From contig NZ_JALXOZ010000011.1 of assembly GCF_025147465.1 (NCBI RefSeq), positions 1-64,000 on the forward strand: DNA of 64,000 nucleotides. The letters are read 5' to 3'. Both the position numbers and the translations under genes were made by a program. This stretch comes from Dermabacter sp. p3-SID358 (GTDB lineage Bacteria > Actinomycetota > Actinomycetes > Actinomycetales > Dermabacteraceae). Below the pieces are notes generated by a model. It made no database searches. It was given only the letters and a program-made list of their open reading frames with translations, and was not told the DNA's origin. This document shows, one piece after another, positions 26,552 to 36,271 of the stretch; the stretch's first letter is position 1; each line of letters starts with the position of its first letter.

Positions 26552-27745
26552 ATGAGAATTCTTCACACGTCGGATTGGCACCTCGGGCGCACTCTCCACG
26601 GCGAGAACCTGCATGTATACCAGCAGGAGTTTCAAGAATTCCTCTTGGCGCAGGTCCGCGAAACCGGTGCGCAGGCGCTCGTGGTTGCGGGCGACATCTA
26701 CGATCGCTCGGTCCCTCCCGTCGAAGCGGTCGAGCTTCTCCACACTTCCCTCGCCGCGCTCGCGGAGGAAACCACGGTGATCCTCACGCCCGGTAATCAC
26801 GATTCGGCGGTGCGTCTCGGCTTTGGCTCGAAGCTCATGCGCCCCGGTATCCACATTCTCGCGGATGTCGAGGGCATCGAACACCCGGTTTCGGTCGCCG
26901 ATGAGCACGGCGAAGTGCTCTTCTTCGGGCTGCCATTTCTGGACCCGGATATTGCCCGCTACAGCCTTGCACCAGAGGGTGGAGTGCCGCTCGCGCGCAG
27001 TCACGAAAGCGTCATGGCGAACGCGATGAATCGCGTACGCACGAAACTCGAGACACTCGGGCATCCGCGAAGCGTGGTCCTTGCCCACACCTTCGTCGCA
27101 GGAGGGGACGGTTCGGATTCGGAACGCGATCTGAGCGTAGGCGGCGTCGCTTCCGTTCCGGGGAGCGTGTTTGAAGGAGTCGACTACGTCGCCCTTGGCC
27201 ACCTTCACGGCTGTCAAAACATGAGCGGCCTTGTTCCCGGGGGTCGGCCTGTCGCATGGTACTCGGGAAGCCCTCTCGCGTTTTCGTTTTCGGAGCGTCA
27301 CCACACGAAGGCCATTGTGCTCGTGGACATGGATGAATCGGGTGCCGTCGACGTTGAGCGAATCCCCACACCCGTTGGCCGAAAGCTCGTCGAACTGGAG
27401 GGCAGCCTTGCGAGCATCCTCGCGCAGAAAGAAGAGTACGGGCAGGAGTGGATCCACGCGATCGTGCGGGAAGAGTCGCGCCCTGCCCATCTTCAGCAGA
27501 CCTTGCGCAGTGCCTTTGAGCACCTGCTTTTCACGGAGTTTCGCTCCACGCGCGATGTGTCGAACACCGAAGCGCCGCTCGTGACGCGCGAGGCCCCGCC
27601 CGCCGAGGTGGTTTCGGAGTTTTTCGACTACCTCACGGGGGCAGAGCCGAACGCCACTCAGCGCGAGATCATTGAGCACGTCCTTGCCGATGCGCGTGCC
27701 CGCGCTAATCTCACCGAGTCGCACTCGCGAAGGAAGGCATCGTGA
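26552..27745 (+). CDS. sbcD: Exonuclease SbcCD subunit D (Mre11 homologue)
   Basis: Mn-dependent nuclease subunit that with SbcC opens and trims hairpins and blocked DNA ends. 397 aa. Phosphoesterase motifs in order: HTSDWHLGRTLHGE (8-19), VVAGDIYDRSVPP, LTPGNHDSAVRLG, LAHTFVAGG and VALGHLHGCQ. sbcC follows after 4 bp. The start appears leaderless, with -10 TAGAGT. Confidence 0.96.
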   Translation: MRILHTSDWHLGRTLHGENLHVYQQEFQEFLLAQVRETGAQALVVAGDIYDRSVPPVEAVELLHTSLAALAEETTVILTPGNHDSAVRLGFGSKLMRPGIHILADVEGIEHPVSVADEHGEVLFFGLPFLDPDIARYSLAPEGGVPLARSHESVMANAMNRVRTKLETLGHPRSVVLAHTFVAGGDGSDSERDLSVGGVASVPGSVFEGVDYVALGHLHGCQNMSGLVPGGRPVAWYSGSPLAFSFSERHHTKAIVLVDMDESGAVDVERIPTPVGRKLVELEGSLASILAQKEEYGQEWIHAIVREESRPAHLQQTLRSAFEHLLFTEFRSTRDVSNTEAPLVTREAPPAEVVSEFFDYLTGAEPNATQREIIEHVLADARARANLTESHSRRKAS

Positions 27746-27749
27746 GCCG

Positions 27750-30700
27750 ATGAAACTTCATCACCTCAGCTTCGAGGGCATCGGTCCTTTTAAAGACAGG
27801 GTTGACATCGACCTTGATGCGCTCAGTGCGAGCGGTGTGTTCCTTCTCGAAGGGGCCACGGGCTCGGGAAAATCGACCATTATCGATGCGATCGTGTTTG
27901 CGCTCTACGGTAACGTCGCCGGGGGCGGTTCGAGCGATGCGCGCGTGCGCAGCGACTTCATGCCGAACACGCGTGCGAGCGTCGTGGATCTCTTCTTCGA
28001 GGTGCCGCGGGGTATCTACCGCGTGCGTCGCACCCCCGCGTACGATCGGGCGCGCCTTCGAGGCACAGGCGCGCCCGTGCATGAAAACCAGAGCGCGAAA
28101 CTCTGGAAGCTCGGTTCCCCCGACGCCCTCGCCGAGGCGATCGAAGGCACCGAGCGCGCCGAGGAAATCGAACCGATCGCGAACCGTCCCCACGACGTCG
28201 GTTCGGAGATTCGCGAACTTCTCGGCCTTACGCACGCGCAGTTCACGCAAACCGTCGTGCTTCCCCAGGGCGAGTTTGCGCGCTTCCTCAAATGTGACAC
28301 GAGCGAGCGCAAGGTCGTGCTCGAGCGAATTTTTCAAACCCAGTTTTACGAGCAGATCGAGCAGTCCTTTGGTGAGCTGAGGCGCGAGGTCCAGCGGGAC
28401 GTCGATTCATCCAAGGCGGAGCTAGGTGCAGCACTCGAGCGCATGCTCGAAGCGGCCTCGGTAAGCGACGAACAACGAGACCATGCGCTCACTGATACCA
28501 GGGGTTTTACACCCGCCGGCCTCGAGCGCTCCCTCGACATTGGCAGAGAACTCGAAGATGCAGCCGGCGAAGCCCTCGCTCAAGCCGCGCACGCGCTTAC
28601 GAAGGCGAAAGCTGCATCGAATGAAGCGGAAGAAGCCGCTAAGGCAGCCTCCGCACATCACGAATTGCTCACTCGCAAGAGCACGCTCGACGCGCACGAA
28701 AAGAAACGTGCAGCGCTCGACGAAGCAGTGCGGGAGGCGAGCGAGAATCTCGCTTCCCACGAGCGTGCCGAGAGGCCGTTCTATGCCCACGAGCACGAAA
28801 AGAGTGCGGCTGAAGCGCTACGCGACACTGCCCTGGCGCTGCCAGAGGCCGAGCGTAGGGATCCTTCGCGATGGGATGCGCTCTTCACGAAAGAAAGCGA
28901 GCAGGGCGAAGCCGCACTTCGCACGGCAGCCGCGCTCGCGGGACTAGAAAAAGAGGAGGCTGCGCTCCCGAGGTACGCGGCGGAAGCAAAAGGTGCCAAG
29001 CAGAAGGAAGAGCAGGCCACAAACGAGCTGAAAGAGAAAGCGGCCCTTCTCGAGGAACGTCCGGCGGCACGCGAGAAGCTCACGGCGAAGCTTCGCGAGG
29101 CTGGTGAGAGGGCTTCGACTCTCGCTGCGCTCAAAGAAAAGCGAGAGATCCACGCCGCACGTGAGCGCACCGCCGCGGAAGCGCGTGAGAGCCTCGCGAC
29201 CCACCGATCGCACATGCAGCGTGAGCGCGACGCACTCGCGGCTCTCAAGCGTGCGAGTGAGGAAGAATCGCTCCTTCGCCGTAAGAGGATCGACGCGATC
29301 GCCTTTGAGCTCGCCGCAAACCTCGAACAAGGCGAGGCGTGCCCCGTGTGCGGCGCGTGCGAGCATCCTGCCCCGGCACATACCGACGATGAGCTCGTGA
29401 GCGAGGAGCGCATCACGAAGGCCGAGCATGCGCGAATCGCGGCGGAGCAGCGTCTGAGCGAAGCGCGCTCGGCAGCGGCGGCCACGAAGGCACTCCATAT
29501 CGATGCGCTCGAACGCGCGTGGGGCGAGAGCGTCGAGGGTGATCTCGCTCGGTTCCAGGAGGGTCTGCCCGCGCTGATCGAACGCCTCACAAACGAAGGC
29601 GCGGCCCTCGCGCTCGAAGAACATGCCGCTCGTGAAGCCGAGGGCGCGCGTGAAAGCCTGAGCACCGAGATTTCGCAATTCGATGAGCGCACGCGCGCAC
29701 TTGAGAGAGAGGCGCAAGAAAGCACAGTCACCGCGGAACGTGCGGCCCTCGAAGCTCGGCACCTTGCCAAAAATCTTGCGGAGACCCGCGCGGCGATCGC
29801 CGCCGAACTCAAGAAACACGAAGGCGCCCATGAAACTCTCGCGTCGCTGCGCTCCTCGCTCCTCTCCAAGGGGGAGGGCGCTCGCGCGCACGCACGCCGC
29901 CTCGAGAAAGCTCTCGACGCGCAAAATGCGCACACACAAGCGAAAGCTCGCCTCGCCGAAGCGCTCGAAGCGAGCGGCCTCGAGAGCGTCGAGGACGTGG
30001 CGCGGGCGCGTCTCGAACCCGCACAAAAGCAGGCGCTTGAGGGAATCGTGCGCGAGTACGCCTCGCTTACGGCACTCATTGAGGAAGCCCGCAAGGATGA
30101 GCGCCTTAGGGACATCGAGGCGAGTGAGGAGGCACGCCAAGCGGCGGCGGAGGCCCTCGACGTCACCGCTAAGCATGTGCGCGATGCGCGCGAGGCCCAC
30201 ACCGAAGCCGCGGGAGAGCACGCGACGCGAGCGAAGGTGCTTGAGCGGGTCAAGCACGCGCGTACGGACTTCATGACTCGCGCCGCAGCGCACGAGAAAC
30301 GTTCTGCACGCCAAAGCGAGGTGCTGCACCTCGCGAACATCGCGACGGGAAACTCGGGTGACACTCGAGCCCGGCTCACGCTTTCGACCTTCGCGGTCAT
30401 GCGCCGCTTCGAAAAAGTCATCGAGGCCGCAAACGCGCGCCTTTCGGCCCTTTCCGGCGGAATCTACGAAATCCGCCTCGAGCGTCCCGAGAAAGCTGGT
30501 CGCAAACAGGTTGGGCTCGACCTGGAAATATTCGATCTTCGCAACGACTCGTTCCGCTCGCCCTCAACCCTCTCGGGAGGCGAAACGTTCTATGTTTCCC
30601 TCGCTCTTGCCCTCGGTCTCGCCGACATCGTGAGCGGGGAAAACGGCGGCGTACAGATGAACACCCTCTTCATCGACGAAGGGTTCGGCACGCTTGACCA

Positions 30701-30890
30701 GGAAAAGCTCGAGGAGGTGATCACTGAGATTCGGGCGCTCGCTTCCCACGGTCGCACGGTTGGGATCATCTCCCACGTCGCGGAACTCAAAACGCAAATC
30801 GCGGAAAAGATCCACGTGGAAAGAAAGTCTGACGGTACTTCGCGTATCACCGTGAGTACGGGGCCCGCGAGGATTACGCAATTCTCCTAA
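27750..30890 (+). CDS. sbcC: Exonuclease SbcCD subunit C (Rad50 homologue)
   Basis: SMC-like ATPase, 1046 aa. Walker A GATGSGKST is near residue 35. Two very long charged coiled coils flank a zinc hook CPVCGACEHP near residue 531. The C-terminal lobe carries STLSGGETFYVSLALALGLA (signature) and NTLFIDEGFGTLD (Walker B). ATG 27750 lies 4 bp after sbcD. The coiled-coil region is extremely rich in Ala, Glu and Arg, which leaves long open but non-coding frames on the other strand. Confidence 0.96.
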   Translation: MKLHHLSFEGIGPFKDRVDIDLDALSASGVFLLEGATGSGKSTIIDAIVFALYGNVAGGGSSDARVRSDFMPNTRASVVDLFFEVPRGIYRVRRTPAYDRARLRGTGAPVHENQSAKLWKLGSPDALAEAIEGTERAEEIEPIANRPHDVGSEIRELLGLTHAQFTQTVVLPQGEFARFLKCDTSERKVVLERIFQTQFYEQIEQSFGELRREVQRDVDSSKAELGAALERMLEAASVSDEQRDHALTDTRGFTPAGLERSLDIGRELEDAAGEALAQAAHALTKAKAASNEAEEAAKAASAHHELLTRKSTLDAHEKKRAALDEAVREASENLASHERAERPFYAHEHEKSAAEALRDTALALPEAERRDPSRWDALFTKESEQGEAALRTAAALAGLEKEEAALPRYAAEAKGAKQKEEQATNELKEKAALLEERPAAREKLTAKLREAGERASTLAALKEKREIHAARERTAAEARESLATHRSHMQRERDALAALKRASEEESLLRRKRIDAIAFELAANLEQGEACPVCGACEHPAPAHTDDELVSEERITKAEHARIAAEQRLSEARSAAAATKALHIDALERAWGESVEGDLARFQEGLPALIERLTNEGAALALEEHAAREAEGARESLSTEISQFDERTRALEREAQESTVTAERAALEARHLAKNLAETRAAIAAELKKHEGAHETLASLRSSLLSKGEGARAHARRLEKALDAQNAHTQAKARLAEALEASGLESVEDVARARLEPAQKQALEGIVREYASLTALIEEARKDERLRDIEASEEARQAAAEALDVTAKHVRDAREAHTEAAGEHATRAKVLERVKHARTDFMTRAAAHEKRSARQSEVLHLANIATGNSGDTRARLTLSTFAVMRRFEKVIEAANARLSALSGGIYEIRLERPEKAGRKQVGLDLEIFDLRNDSFRSPSTLSGGETFYVSLALALGLADIVSGENGGVQMNTLFIDEGFGTLDQEKLEEVITEIRALASHGRTVGIISHVAELKTQIAEKIHVERKSDGTSRITVSTGPARITQFS

Positions 30891-30953
30891 ACTGAAGTTT
30901 CTACTCGCGACGAGCACCCTGACCTTTGACCGCCACGCACCGAGGAGAGCACA

Positions 30954-31460
30954 GTGCCCGTGGACATCATCGTCACCATCATCGCCGCGCTTTGCTTCGC
31001 GGTGGGCATCACGGGCATCGTGCTGCCTGTGCTTCCCGGTTCCTTCCTGATCCTCGTGGGGATGCTTGTGTGGGCCATCGGGATCGGCGGTTGGACGGGC
31101 TGGATCGCGTTCGCGCTCGTCGCGCTCTTCTCGATCGCGGGTATGACCAGTAGCTACGTGCTTACAGGCCGTAAACTCAAGCAGAGCGAAGTGCCCACGT
31201 GGGCGATCTTCGTCGCGATCGGATGTGCGGTCCTCGGGCTTTTCCTTATCCCCGGCCCGGGCTTGCTCATCGGCTTCATTCTCGGTTTTTTCCTCGTGGA
31301 GCTGAGCCGTAAGCGTGAATTTCAGGAGGCGCTCAATTCGACGCTCTCAACCATGAAAACCCTCGGGATTGGCATTCTCGTGGAGCTCTTGCTTGCGATG
31401 GCGAGCGGAACCGTGTTCATCGTTGCGCTTGGCATTCATCTCTTCTCGAGGGCGGGCTAA
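30954..31460 (+). CDS. DUF456 family membrane protein
   Basis: 168-aa protein with about four hydrophobic segments. The DUF456 glycine-rich motifs are visible: VGITGIVLPVLPGSFLILVG and LFLIPGPGLLIGFILGFFLV. Role unknown. GTG start with GAGGAGAGC 4 nt upstream. It is followed after 5 bp by the ABC exporter gene, so may be its operon leader gene. Confidence 0.85.
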   Translation: MPVDIIVTIIAALCFAVGITGIVLPVLPGSFLILVGMLVWAIGIGGWTGWIAFALVALFSIAGMTSSYVLTGRKLKQSEVPTWAIFVAIGCAVLGLFLIPGPGLLIGFILGFFLVELSRKREFQEALNSTLSTMKTLGIGILVELLLAMASGTVFIVALGIHLFSRAG

Positions 31461-31465
31461 CTCTC

Positions 31466-33553
31466 ATGAAGGCGAGCGCAGTGAAGGCCCGGCAGGTGTC
31501 GGAATCCCGCCCAAACCCTGTGGATGCACGCGAGGCCGCAAAGCTGTGGCCGGGCCTGAAGCGGCTTTTCCGCCTCACGTGGATGGCGAAGCAGTACTTC
31601 CTCGTCGCGATCGCGGGCGGTATTTGCTACGCGCTCTTGCAGATCCTTACGAGCTCCCTCATCGGCGAGGCCACCGAAAAGGCGATCGTGCCGAGCTTCG
31701 CGCAAGGCAAGGTCGTTGTGGGCGCAACCTGGACTCTCGCGGCAGCGCTCGTGGGTGTCGCGGTCTTGCGCGCCGCGACGATCGTGGGGCGCCGTGCCTT
31801 CACCTCCTTTGGGATGTATGAGCTGCACTGGCAGTTCCGCACGAAACTCCTTCGAGTCTTCTCCCAAACCCCGCTCCAGTGGCACCGCAATCGCTCGACC
31901 GGCACGCTGCTCTCCGCCGTGTATGCCGATACGGAAGCCGCCGTTCAAGCGATCATCTCGTGGGCCTATGCCCTCTCGACGGGCGTCATGGTCATCTACG
32001 TGACCGTCATGGTTGCCCTCATCGACTGGGTCATGTTGAGCGTCCTTGTGCTTGTGTTTGGCCTGCTCATTGGGCTCAACCTCGTGTTCCAAACGATGAT
32101 CACTCCCGTGGTCATCCGCATGCAAGAGCTGCGCGCGGAGGTTTCCGACATCGCCCATGAGAGCTTTGACGGTGGCAACGTCGTCAAGGCGCTCGGGCGC
32201 GAAGACGACGAGGACGAGCGTTTCGGAACCGCCTCGGAGGAGCTGCGCGATGTCGGCATCAAGTTCGGGTACTTGCGTGGCTGGTTCGACCCGCTCATCG
32301 ATGCCCTCCCCAATATCGGGATCATTCTTTTCGCGCTCCTCGGTGCGTGGCGCATGAGCGAAGGGCACCTGACAACAGGCGAGCTCGTGCAAGTCTCGTA
32401 CCTCTTCACGCTCATGGCGGTACCGATTCGTTCCTTTGGTTGGGTTCTCGGGAATCTCTCGCGTACGGTCGTGGGCACCGATCGCGTTGAAGCGATCGTG
32501 AACACCGAAACCGATCAGCACCGCGGAACTGATGAGGTTGAGAAAATCGCCGCCCCCGCGCGCCTCGTATTCGAGAACGTGAGCCTCGAATACGACGACG
32601 AGGCCGGGCGCGCAAGCTCGAGTGACCCAGCGCTTCACGACGTGAGCTTCGCGGCGGATCCGGAAGAGGGCTCGCGGGTTCTCGCCGTTGTGGGATCGAC
32701 AGGCAGTGGGAAGTCGACCCTCACGCTGCTCGCGTCGCGCTTGCTCGACCCCACGAAAGGGAGAATTCTCCTCGACGGCCACGACATGCAGGCGCTTTCC
32801 ACCGAATCGCTCCACAGCTCCGTTGCGCTCGCCCTCCAGCAGGCATTCATCTTCGATGAATCTGTGCGGGAAAACATTGCGCTCGGCGGGACCTTCACTG
32901 ATGAACAGATTTGGCGGGCCCTCGAGATCGCGCAGGCTCGCGAGTTCGTGGAAGGTCTCGGCGAGGGGCTCGAGACCGTGCTCGGTGAGCGAGGCGGCTC
33001 CCTCTCGGGAGGGCAACGCCAGCGTCTCGCTCTCGCGCGTGCCCTCGTACGAGAGCCGCGCCTGCTCATCCTCGACGACGCGACCTCGGCGTGCGACCCC
33101 GCGATCGAGGCGGCGATCCTACATGGCATTCGCACACACATGACAAGCTCGACCCTGCTCGTCGTGGCCTATAGAAAATCGACGATCTCGATTGCCGATC
33201 GCGTCGTGTTCATGAGCGGCGGGACCGTCAAAGGAATCGGCACGCACGAAGAACTCAGTGCGAGCGATCCCGAATACTCGTCGCTCGTGAACGCCTACGA
33301 TGAGGCGGCGATTGCCCACAATCTTCTCGAAACGGACAACGGCCCGAGGCGCGGGGGAGGCCACTACAACATGGGCACGAAGACCGATGCCGATCGCGAG
33401 GCCCGCCTCGCGAACGAAAAGCGCGCAACGACGGGCACCATTCCCGCGGTCGATCCCTACCAGCTCGGGGAGAGCACGGGACTCGAAACCGGGCAGATCC
33501 CCGCCCTGAGTGAAGACGATTTGCGCGAAGATGATGGGGGAGGTGCGACATGA
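31466..33553 (+). CDS. ABC exporter, subunit with degenerate ATP site (pair 1)
   Basis: Half-transporter, 695 aa. The membrane domain (six segments, residues about 45-340) is followed by an ATPase domain with Walker A GSTGSGKST near 410 and a canonical signature GSLSGGQRQR. The residue after the Walker B Asp is Asp instead of Glu (LLILDDATSACD), and the switch His is Tyr (LLVVAYRKSTI), so its own ATP site is degenerate. The C-terminal 85 residues are a hydrophilic tail. It overlaps the partner gene by 4 nt (ATGA). Substrate, drug or lipid, unknown. Confidence 0.92.
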   Translation: MKASAVKARQVSESRPNPVDAREAAKLWPGLKRLFRLTWMAKQYFLVAIAGGICYALLQILTSSLIGEATEKAIVPSFAQGKVVVGATWTLAAALVGVAVLRAATIVGRRAFTSFGMYELHWQFRTKLLRVFSQTPLQWHRNRSTGTLLSAVYADTEAAVQAIISWAYALSTGVMVIYVTVMVALIDWVMLSVLVLVFGLLIGLNLVFQTMITPVVIRMQELRAEVSDIAHESFDGGNVVKALGREDDEDERFGTASEELRDVGIKFGYLRGWFDPLIDALPNIGIILFALLGAWRMSEGHLTTGELVQVSYLFTLMAVPIRSFGWVLGNLSRTVVGTDRVEAIVNTETDQHRGTDEVEKIAAPARLVFENVSLEYDDEAGRASSSDPALHDVSFAADPEEGSRVLAVVGSTGSGKSTLTLLASRLLDPTKGRILLDGHDMQALSTESLHSSVALALQQAFIFDESVRENIALGGTFTDEQIWRALEIAQAREFVEGLGEGLETVLGERGGSLSGGQRQRLALARALVREPRLLILDDATSACDPAIEAAILHGIRTHMTSSTLLVVAYRKSTISIADRVVFMSGGTVKGIGTHEELSASDPEYSSLVNAYDEAAIAHNLLETDNGPRRGGGHYNMGTKTDADREARLANEKRATTGTIPAVDPYQLGESTGLETGQIPALSEDDLREDDGGGAT

Positions 33554-35391
33554 GTAGCTCGAGCCTCACGCGGAAAGCGACGAACGAAAGTTCGCTTTCG
33601 ATCATCAAACGCGGCTTCTCCATCACTCCCGAGATCAAGAACGGCCTGTGGTTCACGATCCTCCTTGCGGTGCTCGCCACCGTCGGAAAAATCGTGGTAC
33701 CTATTGCTGTCCAGTCAGTGATCGACGATGGCATTCTCGCCAAAGGCGAGCCGGATTTCGGGCTCATCGGCCTCATCTCGGGCGTTTCGATCCTTGTTCT
33801 CACCCTCACGATGATCGCGAACATCTGGATGAACAGGCGCCTCTTTAGAGCTTCGGAAACGGCCCTAGCGGTGCTGCGCACGCGCGCCTTTCGCCACATT
33901 CACGACCTCTCCCTCCTCACCCAGGGCACCGAGAAGCGCGGATCGCTCGTCTCGCGCGTGACGAGTGATATTGACACGGTCGCGCAGTTCATTTCGTTTG
34001 GCGGAATCACCCTCGTGATACAGGCGCTGCAGCTTGTGCTCGCGACCGCCGTCATGCTCGTGTACTCGCCCGTGCTGTGCCTGCTCGTGTGGATCTGCTA
34101 CCTTCCTGCGCTGTTCCTCATTCGCACGCTCACCGCGATGATCCGCACGCGCTTCCAAAGGATCCGCGCCCGCACGGGCGACATGCTTGGAACGATCTCC
34201 GAATCTCTCGTAGGGGCTGCGACGCTGCGGGCCTACGGCGTTCAAGAGCGCAGCGAGAAGAAGAGCCTCAAGGCCGTGAGGGACGTGCGCGATGCAAGCT
34301 TCGCAGTGCAGACCCCGCAAGCGGGAACGATGGTGCTTTCCGAAATGGGCGACGGCATCACGACCGCCGCCGTGATCGTCGCGGGCATTTACCTCGGCAC
34401 GGGGTTCGATATCCTCACGGCAGGCCAGCTCGTCGCATTCCTCTTCCTTATTTCGCTGTTCTCGGCGCCCGTGCGCATGCTCATTGAAATGCTCAATGAA
34501 GCGCAGAACGCGGTCGCTGGATGGGGGCGTGTGCTCGGCGTTCTCGACACGCCCGCCGACGTTGCCGATCCCGGTGGCAAAATCGACCCGTTCACGGGGG
34601 AGCGTACCGCCCCTGTCGAGGGCGCGCGGCCCATCCCCGCGGGGCCCATTGGATTCACGGTGCGGAACGTCCGCTACACCTACCCGAATGGGCCCGAGGT
34701 TCTCCACGGCCTTACTCTTGATATCCCCGCGCGCTCGCACGTGGCGATCGTTGGTGAAACCGGCTCTGGCAAAACAACCTTCGTCAAGCTCCTCACGCGC
34801 ATGATGGACCCGACCTCAGGTGAAATCTTCGCGGGCGGCGTCCCCGTGCACAAGGTGCCGTTCTCGTCGCTTCGCTCCCGAGTCGTTCTCGTTCCGCAAG
34901 AGGGTTTCCTTTTCGATTCGACCGTGCGGCACAACCTCGCGTTCGGAAGGCCCGACGCTACCGACGCCGACATCGAACGTGCGCTTGATGAGCTGGGCCA
35001 CGGCCACTGGCTCGAGACGCTTCCCGCGGGTCTCGATACGAGCGTTGGCCAGCGAGGCGAAGCACTCAGTGCGGGGGAGCGCCAGCTCGTGTCCCTCGCG
35101 CGCGCCTATCTCATGGATCCCGACGTGATCGTTCTCGACGAAGCAACCTCGGCAGTTGATCCAGCCGCCGATGTGCGCCTCCAGGCCGCCATCGAAGGTC
35201 TTTCGCGCGGCCGCACGACCATCACGATCGCGCACCGTCTCTCGACGGCGGAGCGTGCAGATTCGATCATCGTTCTCGACAAAGGCCGCCTCGCCGAGCA
35301 CGGTACCCACGACGAGATCGTTGGCCTCGAAAACGGCATCTACGCGCGCTTGCACCACTCGTGGGTCGCGCACCGCAATGCGAAGCGGTAG
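33550..35391 (+). CDS. ABC exporter, subunit with canonical ATP site (pair 1)
   Basis: Half-transporter, 613 aa, partner of the preceding gene. Six membrane segments, then Walker A GETGSGKTT near 400, Walker B VIVLDEATSAVD and switch His in ITIAHRLSTAE. Its signature is LSAGERQ instead of LSGGQ. The degenerate signature faces the degenerate Walker site of the partner, so the dimer has one consensus and one non-consensus site, as in TM287/288. GTG/ATG overlap implies coupled translation and a 1:1 ratio. Confidence 0.92.
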   Translation: MSSSSLTRKATNESSLSIIKRGFSITPEIKNGLWFTILLAVLATVGKIVVPIAVQSVIDDGILAKGEPDFGLIGLISGVSILVLTLTMIANIWMNRRLFRASETALAVLRTRAFRHIHDLSLLTQGTEKRGSLVSRVTSDIDTVAQFISFGGITLVIQALQLVLATAVMLVYSPVLCLLVWICYLPALFLIRTLTAMIRTRFQRIRARTGDMLGTISESLVGAATLRAYGVQERSEKKSLKAVRDVRDASFAVQTPQAGTMVLSEMGDGITTAAVIVAGIYLGTGFDILTAGQLVAFLFLISLFSAPVRMLIEMLNEAQNAVAGWGRVLGVLDTPADVADPGGKIDPFTGERTAPVEGARPIPAGPIGFTVRNVRYTYPNGPEVLHGLTLDIPARSHVAIVGETGSGKTTFVKLLTRMMDPTSGEIFAGGVPVHKVPFSSLRSRVVLVPQEGFLFDSTVRHNLAFGRPDATDADIERALDELGHGHWLETLPAGLDTSVGQRGEALSAGERQLVSLARAYLMDPDVIVLDEATSAVDPAADVRLQAAIEGLSRGRTTITIAHRLSTAERADSIIVLDKGRLAEHGTHDEIVGLENGIYARLHHSWVAHRNAKR

Positions 35392-35413
35392 CGCACCGCT
35401 AGGGTGAGCACTC

Positions 35414-36271
35414 GTGAACACTGACGACAGGCGCCGCAGCTCCGGGCCGATTCCGAACATCTCGCGCCGCGATGAGCCGAGGTATGGTTCGCGGGAGCGC
35501 AAGGAAGAACTCGCGAAGGGATTTTTAGGCGCGGGTGTCGGCTACGACGAATTGCGACCGGGATACCCCAAAGGGGCGCTCGACGTGATGCTGGCAGCCG
35601 TCGGAACCGCCGCACGCCCCCGGGTCGTTGACCTAGGGGCCGGAACCGGGAAGCTCTCGCTCGCTCTCGCTGAGCGAGGCTGTCGCGTCACTGCGCTCGA
35701 TGCGAGCGAGACCATGCTCGAGGTGGCGCGGGAGAAGGCCGCGGAAATCGGAGTAGGGGAGCGGCTCGAGGCGCGCGTGGCGCCTGCTGAGGCCACGGGC
35801 CTCGAGACACAAAGTGCGGATATCGTGACCGCCGCGCAAGCGTGGCATTGGTTCGAGCGAGATGCGGTGAGCGCCGAAGCGGCAAGAATCCTCGCGCCAG
35901 GGGGAGTGCTCGCACTCGTGTGGAACACGCTCGATGTGAGCATCCCCTGGGTGCACCGGTATTCGCGGATCGCCCACGCGGGCGACGTGCAGCGCGAGGG
36001 ATTTCTCCCCGACGTGGGTGAGGGGCTCGAGCTCGTCGAGCGGCACGTCGAGCACTGGTTGGATGCGCGCCCCACGTGGGATTTCGTGCGCCTCGCGAGC
36101 ACGCGCAGCTATTACCTCACGGCTTCGGACAAGACCCGGGCGAAGGTACTCGACAACCTCGATTGGTACCTCCACGAGCACCTCGGACACGAACCCGGCC
36201 GGGAAATGGCGATGCCATATCGCACCGACCTCTTCCTCTACCGGATCGAGGGTCGCGAAAAGTCGACCTAG
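35414..36271 (+). CDS. Class I SAM-dependent methyltransferase
   Basis: 285-aa methyltransferase. An N-terminal basic extension of about 35 residues is followed by motif I VVDLGAGTGKLSLALAERG near residue 75. Asp in VTALDASETML and the post-motif IVTAAQAWHWF (Methyltransf_11 type) complete the SAM site. Substrate unknown. TAGGGT lies 8 nt before the GTG, so a leaderless start is possible. It follows the exporter pair by 22 bp. Its TAG stop shares CTAG with the convergent gene. Confidence 0.85.
   Translation: MNTDDRRRSSGPIPNISRRDEPRYGSRERKEELAKGFLGAGVGYDELRPGYPKGALDVMLAAVGTAARPRVVDLGAGTGKLSLALAERGCRVTALDASETMLEVAREKAAEIGVGERLEARVAPAEATGLETQSADIVTAAQAWHWFERDAVSAEAARILAPGGVLALVWNTLDVSIPWVHRYSRIAHAGDVQREGFLPDVGEGLELVERHVEHWLDARPTWDFVRLASTRSYYLTASDKTRAKVLDNLDWYLHEHLGHEPGREMAMPYRTDLFLYRIEGREKST

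Noticed and set aside
28781-30421. 546-aa open frame on the minus strand
   Set aside because: It is a shadow of the sbcC coiled coil, caused by Ala/Glu/Arg codons. The plus-strand gene has clear motifs throughout.
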